Assembly: GCA_934457515.1 (NCBI GenBank)
Contig: CAKSHV010000095.1
Coordinates: 1-6,251, forward strand
From: an uncultured Clostridia bacterium
Lineage (GTDB): Bacteria; Bacillota; Clostridia; RGIG6154
Reading direction: 5' to 3'
DNA length: 6,251 bases
Shown here: positions 1 through 6,251 of the stretch, in pieces
Numbering within the stretch: the stretch's first letter is position 1
Layout of the letters: the number at the start of each line of letters is the position of its first letter
The notes under the pieces: generated by a model
Seen by the model: the letters and a program-made list of their open reading frames with translations, nothing else
Told to the model about the DNA's origin: nothing
Databases searched by the model: none
Position numbers and translations under genes: made by a program

Positions 1-3000
1 ACGCTGACCTTTACATTAGACGATTTGACCTACGAGCCGAAAGTAACCATGGACGCAACCATGAAAACGGCGGGCGCATACTCCTTTGCGTTCTTCACGG
101 GCGACGATTTCAAAGACGGCTCGTTTAGCCGCGTTACCGCGCCTCTTACCTATGTAAAAGACTTTGTTCCCCAAAATGATATTGTTCTTTCCGAATACAT
201 GATGTTCACACCCATGTGCACATTCACATTCGGCACCGGCAAGGACGCAATCACAAAGGGCGTTGTGGTAGACCCGCAGTATGTCCGTCAGGACGTGGCA
301 ACCCCCGGTCTTTCGGACTTCGGCGTTATGTTCCGTTCACCGACCGGTAACGTTCGCGGCAACATCATTGCACCGCTGTTCGGCACACAGAAATCGATTT
401 TTGAACAGGGCGGAACCTATTCGTTCGGCTATCGTTTGGTTTATAATAACTTAGAGTGGTTCGACAACTACAAGCATGTAACGCAGGACATGTACAACTT
501 AAAGGATTTAAGAACCAACTATTATACCTCTATCAATGAGGCAATCTACAACTGCACCGACCTGATTATGGACGATATGTACGGCGGTTGGGACAATAAA
601 GACATGGCATTTTACAACATGGAAGCAAAGCAGGTTACCACCATTTCCAACGGTGTGGAGCTTATGCAGCGCTACATGTTAACCGACAATGAAGACATTT
701 TGGAAAAACGCGCAATCCCCGCACTGGCATTTATGCTGTCCCGCGGCGGTATGCACTTTAAGCGCGTTGAGGGTAACAACAGCTACACAACCAATACCCC
801 GACTCCGCTTTCAGGCGTGAATACCGGCTTTGCTCCCTCGTCTTATATCGGGCTTTACGAAATGAGCCAGGGCAGGACACCGTTCCTTTTTAATTATGCG
901 CTTGGTAAGTTAAACAGCTCGAACTTAAACGGTGTTGCGGGCGGTCAGGCAATGACCGATTTGATGGGTACTGACGATTACAAGGAATCTATTAAAAAGG
1001 CAGCAGATAACTATATTACGTCTATGCTGGAAAGCAAAGCGTTTAAAACACAGCCGTTCGTTGGCGGATTTATCTATTCCGACTCCGTTCCCATGCTGAA
1101 CACCTTCGTGAAAGCATATGAGGAAACAGGCGAACAGAAATATTTAGACGCAGCAAAAACCGTTGCAGAATATATCATGACCGAGGTTTGGACAACCGGC
1201 TATCAGAATGATTACGCAACTACCGATTACACGGTTGACCCGGTTAAAACCGCAGAGCGTCCGCTTGCAAATGATACAGCGGAATGGTACTATCATAAAG
1301 ATGGTGTGCAGTGGAGAATCGGTAATCCGTTCGGTGTGAACACAAAGGCTTCCGAATCGGAAAACAAGCTTAAGGAAGAAACCGCACCCGGCTGGGTTCC
1401 CGCACGAGCAGGCATGGGCACCGAGCATTTGATGACGCCGTCTAACGGCAATGCCATCACCATGAACATGTGGGCAGGCACCATGCTGCGCCTTGCAAAA
1501 TATACAGGCGAGGATTATTTTAAAACCATGGCGAGAAACGCAATGGTTGGCAGATTCGGTAACTACGGCGGCTATTATTGGGAGCGTTATCTCCTGCACG
1601 ACAAGCAGGCGGATTACCCCTACAAAGGGCCGGACTACGACTTGATTTACTGGCACCACATTCCGGTATTTTTGGGTCTTTTGGAGGACTTCCTTATCAA
1701 CGATATTTGGAATATGTCGGACGCAAACATTGAGTTCCCGTCTGTAATTAATGCAGGGTATGCTTATTTTGTAACCAATCAGTACGGCTTTAAGCCCGGT
1801 AAATTCTATGATGAAAACGATATGTGGCTGTGGCTTGACCGCGGCATTGTTGAGCCCGACAGCGTGGAAGTTGACTACTTAACCGCAAAGAAAGACGGCG
1901 TTTTGGGCGTTGCGCTTGTAAATGAGGGCAACAGCGAGCTGACAACTACCGTAAAACTCGGCGACAAAATCCCGAACGCGGAAACATATAACGAAACCGC
2001 AACTCTTTATGACAGGGCGGGCAACAAATCCACCGTTGAAATCGTGAACGGTTCGTTTACCGTAACCATTCCGTCTAAGGGTATTCAGTCGGTTGTTCTG
2101 CACCCCGATGTGAAGATACCGTCTTATGCAAAGGCTGATTTTACGGTTTCGGCAGACCTGGGCAAAACGGTTGTAAATCAAACGGCGGGCAAGGCATATT
2201 TGCTGCAGTTTAATGATAATTCGTATTATGCATATGTATACACCACCAAAAAGGCGGACGAAATTACTTCCGCAACCATTAACTACACAATCGGCGGCAA
2301 AGACTACAGTGAAACCATTAATGAATATCCGTTTGAAAAAATTATTAAGGTTGACGCAGGCAATGACTTTACTTACACCATGACGGTTAAAAAGACCGAC
2401 GGCTCGACCGAATCTTTGGGCGGCGGTACTTTAAGTCCCTTAAAGCCGGGTGAATACAAGCCGTATACCGGCGGCGGAGTTGAGGCGTTGATGCCAACCT
2501 CCAATTTGCCGAAATTTGACGCATTCTCTGCGAAAATCACCGGCATGGGCAGCGCAGACGGCATTGTTCGCTGCGTGGTTGAAGGCAAAAACTTCCCGTT
2601 TGAAAAGGTTACTGTGGATTATATGACGGGGGCGAAGGTTAAAGCGCTTCTTACCAACCGCGAAACAGGCGCGAATGTGATTTTGGAAAGCGTGGTTGAG
2701 GGCAACGAAGTCCGCGACAACGGAACGTATGTTTTGAAAATCAGAGAAACGGCGGAGGTTCCGGCTGCAAACCTTTCCAGCGACACCTATAAAACTACCG
2801 ATATTTGGATTTTGCCGCCCGACGCGGACTTTAAGAGCGTAGACGTTGGTAAAGCAACCGAAGGTGGAACAAAGACGGACACAACAAAGCCCGCAACCGA
2901 AGCAAAGCCGCAAATGGCAGATTTCGACCCGATTACCATAAAGCCTTTGGCTGTCGGAAATTTGGAAAAAATCCGCGTGGTTGTTTCGTTGAATGCCTTT

Positions 3001-3219
3001 CCGTTTGAGGTTACCGCAAACAGCCTGACAGGCTTAAAGGTTGTTATGGATTTTAAAGAAAAGGCAAGCGGCAAAACCATTCATTTGGACAGTGTTGTAG
3101 TATCAAACGAAATGCGCGACACATCAACGGTTTTAAATATTGAACCAACCGAAGAGGCGCCAATAAAAATTGATTACGCACACGAAACAACATGGACAAC
3201 GGTTACGATTAAAAAATAA
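1..3219 (+). CDS. Large modular protein of unknown function, (alpha/alpha)-toroid plus beta domains, 5'-partial
   Basis: The reading frame is open to base 1. TTG at 25 and ATG at 49 lack a ribosome-binding site, so the start lies outside; residue numbers here count from the TTG. Residues 1-150 look beta-rich. Residues about 160-560 look helical, with three helical-hairpin signatures (212-238, 359-385, 485-511; e.g. AYEETGEQKYLDAA) like those of six-hairpin glycosidases and lyases, and an aromatic segment, YDLIYWHHIPVFLGLLEDF, at 538-556. Residues about 615-695 look like the beta-sandwich that often follows such toroids. Residues 700-805 are Ig-like. Two related domains follow (827-930, 964-1062), joined by a Thr/Lys/Pro linker. 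No LPXTG, SLH or transmembrane segment is seen at the C-terminus; any signal peptide is off-window. A secreted carbohydrate-active or carbohydrate-binding protein is inferred from architecture only. I do not recognise a named family, and the catalytic residues are unknown. It ends before a strong terminator and converges on an alpha-mannosidase gene. Confidence 0.93.
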   Translation, partial: TLTFTLDDLTYEPKVTMDATMKTAGAYSFAFFTGDDFKDGSFSRVTAPLTYVKDFVPQNDIVLSEYMMFTPMCTFTFGTGKDAITKGVVVDPQYVRQDVATPGLSDFGVMFRSPTGNVRGNIIAPLFGTQKSIFEQGGTYSFGYRLVYNNLEWFDNYKHVTQDMYNLKDLRTNYYTSINEAIYNCTDLIMDDMYGGWDNKDMAFYNMEAKQVTTISNGVELMQRYMLTDNEDILEKRAIPALAFMLSRGGMHFKRVEGNNSYTTNTPTPLSGVNTGFAPSSYIGLYEMSQGRTPFLFNYALGKLNSSNLNGVAGGQAMTDLMGTDDYKESIKKAADNYITSMLESKAFKTQPFVGGFIYSDSVPMLNTFVKAYEETGEQKYLDAAKTVAEYIMTEVWTTGYQNDYATTDYTVDPVKTAERPLANDTAEWYYHKDGVQWRIGNPFGVNTKASESENKLKEETAPGWVPARAGMGTEHLMTPSNGNAITMNMWAGTMLRLAKYTGEDYFKTMARNAMVGRFGNYGGYYWERYLLHDKQADYPYKGPDYDLIYWHHIPVFLGLLEDFLINDIWNMSDANIEFPSVINAGYAYFVTNQYGFKPGKFYDENDMWLWLDRGIVEPDSVEVDYLTAKKDGVLGVALVNEGNSELTTTVKLGDKIPNAETYNETATLYDRAGNKSTVEIVNGSFTVTIPSKGIQSVVLHPDVKIPSYAKADFTVSADLGKTVVNQTAGKAYLLQFNDNSYYAYVYTTKKADEITSATINYTIGGKDYSETINEYPFEKIIKVDAGNDFTYTMTVKKTDGSTESLGGGTLSPLKPGEYKPYTGGGVEALMPTSNLPKFDAFSAKITGMGSADGIVRCVVEGKNFPFEKVTVDYMTGAKVKALLTNRETGANVILESVVEGNEVRDNGTYVLKIRETAEVPAANLSSDTYKTTDIWILPPDADFKSVDVGKATEGGTKTDTTKPATEAKPQMADFDPITIKPLAVGNLEKIRVVVSLNAFPFEVTANSLTGLKVVMDFKEKASGKTIHLDSVVVSNEMRDTSTVLNIEPTEEAPIKIDYAHETTWTTVTIKK
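2503..2814 (+). repeat. C-terminal domain repeat, copy 1 (within the plus-strand gene)
   Basis: This protein-level repeat covers about residues 827-930 of the plus-strand gene (numbered from the TTG at 25). It shares with copy 2 an ordered set of motifs: FPFE (857-860), TG.KV (868-872), a Gly followed by I.L.SVV (882-891), NE.RD (894-898) and T.VL.I (901-906). The spacing from TG to SVV is 21 residues in both copies, and only one residue (K861) is inserted between FPFE and TG. Predicted alternation of hydrophobic residues suggests a beta-sandwich of about 100 residues. Function is unknown; carbohydrate or cell-wall binding is a guess from position. Confidence 0.8.
2914..3210 (+). repeat. C-terminal domain repeat, copy 2 (within the plus-strand gene)
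   Basis: This is the second copy of the domain, about residues 964-1062, ending almost at the stop codon. Matching motifs are FPFE (992-995), TGLKV (1002-1006), SGKTIHLDSVV (1015-1025), NEMRD (1028-1032) and TVLNI (1035-1039). Copies 1 and 2 are clearly diverged at protein level and show no obvious long DNA identity, so the duplication looks old. The joining linker (residues 931-963, bases 2815-2913) is rich in Thr, Lys, Ala and Pro (e.g. TKTDTTKPATEAKP), typical of flexible spacers in extracellular modular proteins. Confidence 0.8.
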
Positions 3220-3227
3220 AATTTTAT

Positions 3228-3261
3228 AAAAAAAGAATCGCCAAAAGGCGATTCTTTTTTT
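3228..3261. terminator. Perfect 15-bp inverted-repeat intrinsic terminator, probably bidirectional
   Basis: The arms AAAAAAAGAATCGCC (3228-3242) and GGCGATTCTTTTTTT (3247-3261) are perfectly complementary around an AAAA loop. The GC-containing stem GAATCGCC is flanked by seven As on one side and seven Ts on the other, so transcripts from either strand end in a hairpin plus a U-tract. It begins 9 bases after the plus-strand stop codon and is the obvious terminator for that gene. It can also act as a backup for the opposing mannosidase transcript. Confidence 0.92.
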
Positions 3262-3308
3262 GCGGTATAATTATTTAACGGGAAAATTTAAGCTGAAACA
3301 TTTTTCGT

Positions 3309-3340
3309 AAAACCGCCCCGCCAAAACGGCCGGGCGGTTT
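3309..3340 (-). terminator. GC-rich hairpin just after the mannosidase stop, likely minus-strand terminator
   Basis: AAACCGCCC (3310-3318) pairs with GGGCGGTTT (3332-3340). After a C/C mismatch, GCC (3320-3322) pairs with GGC (3328-3330) around an AAAAC loop. The hairpin sits 5 bases past the stop codon of the minus-strand gene (stop at 3346-3348). Read on the minus strand, the stem is followed by a short, interrupted T-run (TTTTACG), so it is a weaker U-tract than in the neighbouring hairpin. The plus-strand direction has only TTT after the stem. Confidence 0.75.
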
Positions 3341-3345
3341 ATCTG

Positions 3346-6251
3346 TTACAGTTTTATTTTTAAAGTTACGATTTCGAAAGGCTTAAGCGAAAGGGAAACG
3401 CTGTTATCCTGAACGGCGATTTCCGATTCCGTTTCCTCCAACATGGTGCAAAGCGCCGCGTTTTTAACCGGAACGCCGAAGGTCAGCGTTGCTTTTGCAC
3501 GGTTGTTGCGGCAGCTATACAGGCGTACAATCAGTTCTTCTCCGTCCTCTGCCATTTTTGCGGTGTCGATAATCACATCGCTGTTATTGGAAGATACGAG
3601 CGACCATTCATCTGAAAGTGTGCCGTCTTGCGCGCCAAGAGGCAGAGCAATTACCGGGCGGTTTAACGCAAACGATTCGTGCACCGTGTCGCTTGCAAGC
3701 GCATGGTTATGCGGATAAAGCGAATAGGTAAAACGGTGCTCGCCGCGGTCTGCAGTCGGGTCGGGATAAGTAGGTGCGCGCAGCAGGGAGAGCGTCAGTG
3801 TGCCGCCGACAGCGCTGTGACCATACTTACAGTCGTTTAATAAGCTTACACCGTAGTCTGTCTCCGAAAGGTCTGCCCACTTTTGTGCGCAAACCTCGAA
3901 TTTTGCCTGTTCCCAGCTGGTGTTGCGGCTGTTCGGACGTTTCACACTGCCGAACTGTACCTCATAGCTTGCCTCGGTCGCGTGAATGTCCATCGGGAAT
4001 TCCGTCTTTAAGAGAACATGGTCTTCGTGCCAGTCCACATAGGTTTCAAAGTCAATGCGGCGGCTGTCGTCATATAAATAAACTGTCTGAATTAAGGTTG
4101 ATTTTCCGTATGCATAGCGGAAAGTATAGCCTTTTCTTGCGCCTTCGTCCGCTTTTTCAACGCTTACGGGTGCGCCGAGCGACCAGTGCTTGTCTTTGTG
4201 ATAGCGGGCGATTTCCCACGCGTCGTAAACAAAAGGAAAGTCCTCATACACGAAAAATTCGTTGATTGCGCCGTTTTCGCACACAATGTCGCGGTCTGCC
4301 TCTTTGTCATAAAGCATGCAGATTCTGCCCATGTCATCGAATTTTAAAGTATAATATTTGTTTTCCATGCCGCCGTCCGTAAGGGTTACGGAACGAACAG
4401 CCTCTGTTTTCGGAACCACTTTGTAACCGTGACCCGGAACGTTCTGAACCGAAATATACCTGCCGTCTGCGTTCACTTCGCCGGAGAACGGTGCGGAGTT
4501 GGGGTTGTATACAAACACGCCTCCATCCGTCTTCACATTCTCGGCAAGAGCTTTGATTGCATCGCTTTCCGCATCATGCGCGGTTTTTAAAACCGCCTCG
4601 TACTGCTTTGCGGAATCTTCGTACACTTCTTTAATGGAAGAACCGGGGATGATGTCATGGAACTGATTCAGCAGTATGGTTTCCCAGCCGTCCTGTAAAG
4701 ATTGTTTGGGATAGGCTTTGCCGAGCAGTGCGTGCGCGGAAAATGCTGCCGATTCTGCCGCCTGATAGGAAAGCTCGCTCTTTCGGTTGCAAAGTTTGTT
4801 GTGCGCCTGGGAGGTGTATGTGCCGCGGTGGAACTCTAAGTAAAGTTCGCCGTCCCAGCGGGGTGTTTTGCCGAGGCGCACACAGTTTTTATCAAAATTC
4901 TCGCGGACGCGGCGCAACATGTTTGCCGCAGACTCGGGCTGTGTGCGCGGAAGTCCCGGCAATCCGTAGGACAGTCTGCGCTGCTGCTCGATCATGTCCT
5001 TGGTCGGTCCGCCGCCGCCGTCGCCGTAGCCGTAGGTAATCATCACTTCATTGTTATAATCCTTTTGCTGATAGCGTTTCCATGTGCCGAGCACCTGAGA
5101 AGGACGGATGTAGCCTACATAGGTTGTGTAGTTTTGCGCCTTATTGATGCGCTTTTCAGCGTCCTGCGCAGTGATAAAATAAGTGAAAATTTCTGTTCCG
5201 TCAATGCCTTTCCACATGAAAGTGTCATAAGGAAGCAGATTTTCGTCATTCCAGCTGATTTTAGAGGTTACAAACGTGTCAACACCGCATTTTCTTAAAA
5301 TCTGCGGCAGCGCTGCGCTGTAGCCAAATACATCGGGCAGCCACAAAATGGTGCTGTCGGTGTTAAACTGTTCTTTGAAAAAGCGTTTTCCGTACATAAT
5401 CTGGCGAACCAGACTTTCACCGCTTGTTAAATTACAGTCTGCCTCCAGCCACATCGCGCCCTCGGGCTCCCATCTGCCCGCCTTAACGGCTTTTTTGAGT
5501 TCTTCAAAGGTTTCTTTGTCCTGCTGCAGCAAATATTTGTAAAGCTGCGGCTGAGAGGACATGAATTGGTATTCGGGATATTGCTTCATTAAATTCAGCA
5601 CGGTGGAAAAGCTGCGCTGCGTTTTTTCGCGCGTTTGCGCCAGCGTCCACAGCCATGCAACGTCGATGTGGGTGTGGCCGATGCAGTTTACAATCGGTCC
5701 GTCCTTACGAACGGTGGTGTAAAAAGCTTCTTTTAAAGACGTTCTTGCTGCGGCAACGCTTTTATAAAACGCGTCGCTGTATATGTCGCGCAAATCCAAA
5801 AGCTGTGCCGCCGCATACAGCTCACGCATAATTTCCAAAAATTCGCCGTCTTCCTCTTCAAACAGTTTTAATGCGTCGAGCGGAACGGAAAAATCGTAGT
5901 ATAATCCCTCAATTTCACGGTCAATGATTTGCAGAGAGGGCACAATTTCAATCTGGAAATTGTCATCAATCATGCCGATGTAGAAATAAATATATGCGTC
6001 ATAATCGGTGTTCGGCTCAAGCAAAACGTCCTGATGGTTAATGTCAAGTCCCTGCACGGTTTTGCCGTTTGCATAGAAAAGTCCCTGGGGATTCAGCGCA
6101 TCCCATGCGCCGTCCGCGCTTGTGCTTAAATGGAAAATCACCTGCTCGCGCTCGCCGACTGTTGGCGTTTTAAAGGTGAAATGAAACCAAAAATGCCGGT
6201 CTTTTCCGCTGAGGTGTCCGCCTGCGTGAAACGGCGCCCAGCCGTCTGCAG
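3346..6251 (-). CDS. GH38 alpha-mannosidase (Ams1-type), 5'-partial
   Basis: This retaining, metal-dependent alpha-mannosidase hydrolyses terminal alpha-mannosides. The frame is open to the window edge, giving about 967 residues. The GTG at 6141 is not the start, because conserved family sequence continues upstream (WAPFHAGG, HFWFHFTF), matching the N-terminal beta-domain of Ams1-like GH38 enzymes. Numbered from that GTG: the catalytic domain is about 150-420, with GHTHIDVAWLW (Zn ligands H158 and D160), WLPDVFGY (D270, expected nucleophile and metal ligand; bases 5332-5334) and GYGDGGGGP (371-379). The helical middle domain is about 430-515, with FHRGTYTSQAHN and NQFHDIIPGSS (H495, fourth ligand; bases 4657-4659). 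C-terminal beta-domains fill about 585-931. All key residues are present and there is no frameshift. Firmicutes homologues are mostly cytoplasmic; the N-terminus needed to check this is missing. Linkage specificity (alpha-1,2/1,3/1,6) cannot be read from sequence. The family call is firm. Confidence 0.96.
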   Translation of the reverse strand, partial: ADGWAPFHAGGHLSGKDRHFWFHFTFKTPTVGEREQVIFHLSTSADGAWDALNPQGLFYANGKTVQGLDINHQDVLLEPNTDYDAYIYFYIGMIDDNFQIEIVPSLQIIDREIEGLYYDFSVPLDALKLFEEEDGEFLEIMRELYAAAQLLDLRDIYSDAFYKSVAAARTSLKEAFYTTVRKDGPIVNCIGHTHIDVAWLWTLAQTREKTQRSFSTVLNLMKQYPEYQFMSSQPQLYKYLLQQDKETFEELKKAVKAGRWEPEGAMWLEADCNLTSGESLVRQIMYGKRFFKEQFNTDSTILWLPDVFGYSAALPQILRKCGVDTFVTSKISWNDENLLPYDTFMWKGIDGTEIFTYFITAQDAEKRINKAQNYTTYVGYIRPSQVLGTWKRYQQKDYNNEVMITYGYGDGGGGPTKDMIEQQRRLSYGLPGLPRTQPESAANMLRRVRENFDKNCVRLGKTPRWDGELYLEFHRGTYTSQAHNKLCNRKSELSYQAAESAAFSAHALLGKAYPKQSLQDGWETILLNQFHDIIPGSSIKEVYEDSAKQYEAVLKTAHDAESDAIKALAENVKTDGGVFVYNPNSAPFSGEVNADGRYISVQNVPGHGYKVVPKTEAVRSVTLTDGGMENKYYTLKFDDMGRICMLYDKEADRDIVCENGAINEFFVYEDFPFVYDAWEIARYHKDKHWSLGAPVSVEKADEGARKGYTFRYAYGKSTLIQTVYLYDDSRRIDFETYVDWHEDHVLLKTEFPMDIHATEASYEVQFGSVKRPNSRNTSWEQAKFEVCAQKWADLSETDYGVSLLNDCKYGHSAVGGTLTLSLLRAPTYPDPTADRGEHRFTYSLYPHNHALASDTVHESFALNRPVIALPLGAQDGTLSDEWSLVSSNNSDVIIDTAKMAEDGEELIVRLYSCRNNRAKATLTFGVPVKNAALCTMLEETESEIAVQDNSVSLSLKPFEIVTLKIKL

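Larger units (their letters stand above)
3220..3345. other. Convergent intergenic region
   Basis: These 126 bases separate the two stop codons. They contain the two hairpins annotated separately and an AT-rich spacer (about 3262-3308) with no credible ORF, RNA gene or promoter. The 3' ends of both transcription units meet here. Confidence 0.9.

Noticed and set aside
25..27. TTG as the start of the plus-strand gene
   Set aside because: There is no purine-rich ribosome-binding site upstream, and the frame continues open to base 1 with ordinary beta-strand-like sequence, so the true start lies outside the window.
1144..1659. 171-codon open frame on the minus strand inside the plus-strand gene
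   Set aside because: It is fully antisense to a continuous coding frame, its translation is rich in Cys, Val, His and Arg without domain-like pattern, and no ribosome-binding site or promoter supports it.
2323..2355. Possible third copy of the C-terminal repeat (YPFEKIIKVD resembles FPFEKVTVD)
   Set aside because: Only this short string matches; the TG.KV, SVV and NE.RD motifs do not follow at the expected spacing.
2440..2913. 157-codon open frame on the minus strand
   Set aside because: It is a shadow of the repeat-bearing C-terminal region, with Arg/Cys/Phe-rich composition and no recognisable motif.
3266..3271. TATAAT resembling a -10 promoter element between the two hairpins
   Set aside because: About 17 bases upstream there is only terminator-stem sequence rather than a -35 box, and no plus-strand gene follows.
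3774..4265. 163-codon open frame on the plus strand opposite the mannosidase
   Set aside because: It is antisense to conserved GH38 C-terminal sequence and has Arg/Ser/Cys-rich composition typical of a shadow frame.
4728..5039. 103-codon open frame on the plus strand
   Set aside because: It is antisense to GH38 catalytic and middle domain sequence and ends in a run of Arg codons complementary to the mannosidase glycine-rich motif.

Overview
The window holds two large convergent protein-coding genes, both cut off at their 5' ends by the window edges, with a 126-base intergenic region between their stop codons that carries two hairpin terminators. Base composition is close to balanced. The protein style (a clostridial/Ams1-type GH38 mannosidase and a large modular carbohydrate-associated protein) and the A-tract/T-tract terminator suggest an anaerobic Firmicutes (Clostridia-like) bacterium, possibly gut-derived. 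This assignment is inference; no rRNA or marker gene is present.

Layout: bases 1-3219 (+) encode the C-terminal 1072 or so residues of a large protein I cannot name. It has a beta-rich N-terminal part, a helical (alpha/alpha)-toroid-like middle resembling six-hairpin glycosidases and lyases, a beta-sandwich, an Ig-like stretch, and two diverged copies of a domain of about 100 residues joined by a Thr/Lys/Pro linker. Bases 3220-3345 are intergenic: a perfect 15-bp, probably bidirectional, terminator followed by a GC-rich hairpin that abuts the stop of the opposing gene. Bases 3346-6251 (-) encode a GH38 alpha-mannosidase of the Ams1 type, with all expected metal ligands and the nucleophile intact, lacking only its extreme N-terminus.

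The mannosidase trims alpha-mannosides. The plus-strand protein looks like an extracellular or surface carbohydrate-active or carbohydrate-binding protein. Their proximity suggests a glycan-degradation region, but convergent orientation means they are not in one operon. No mobile element, CRISPR array, tRNA or rRNA was seen. The least explained part is the plus-strand protein, especially its duplicated C-terminal domain.
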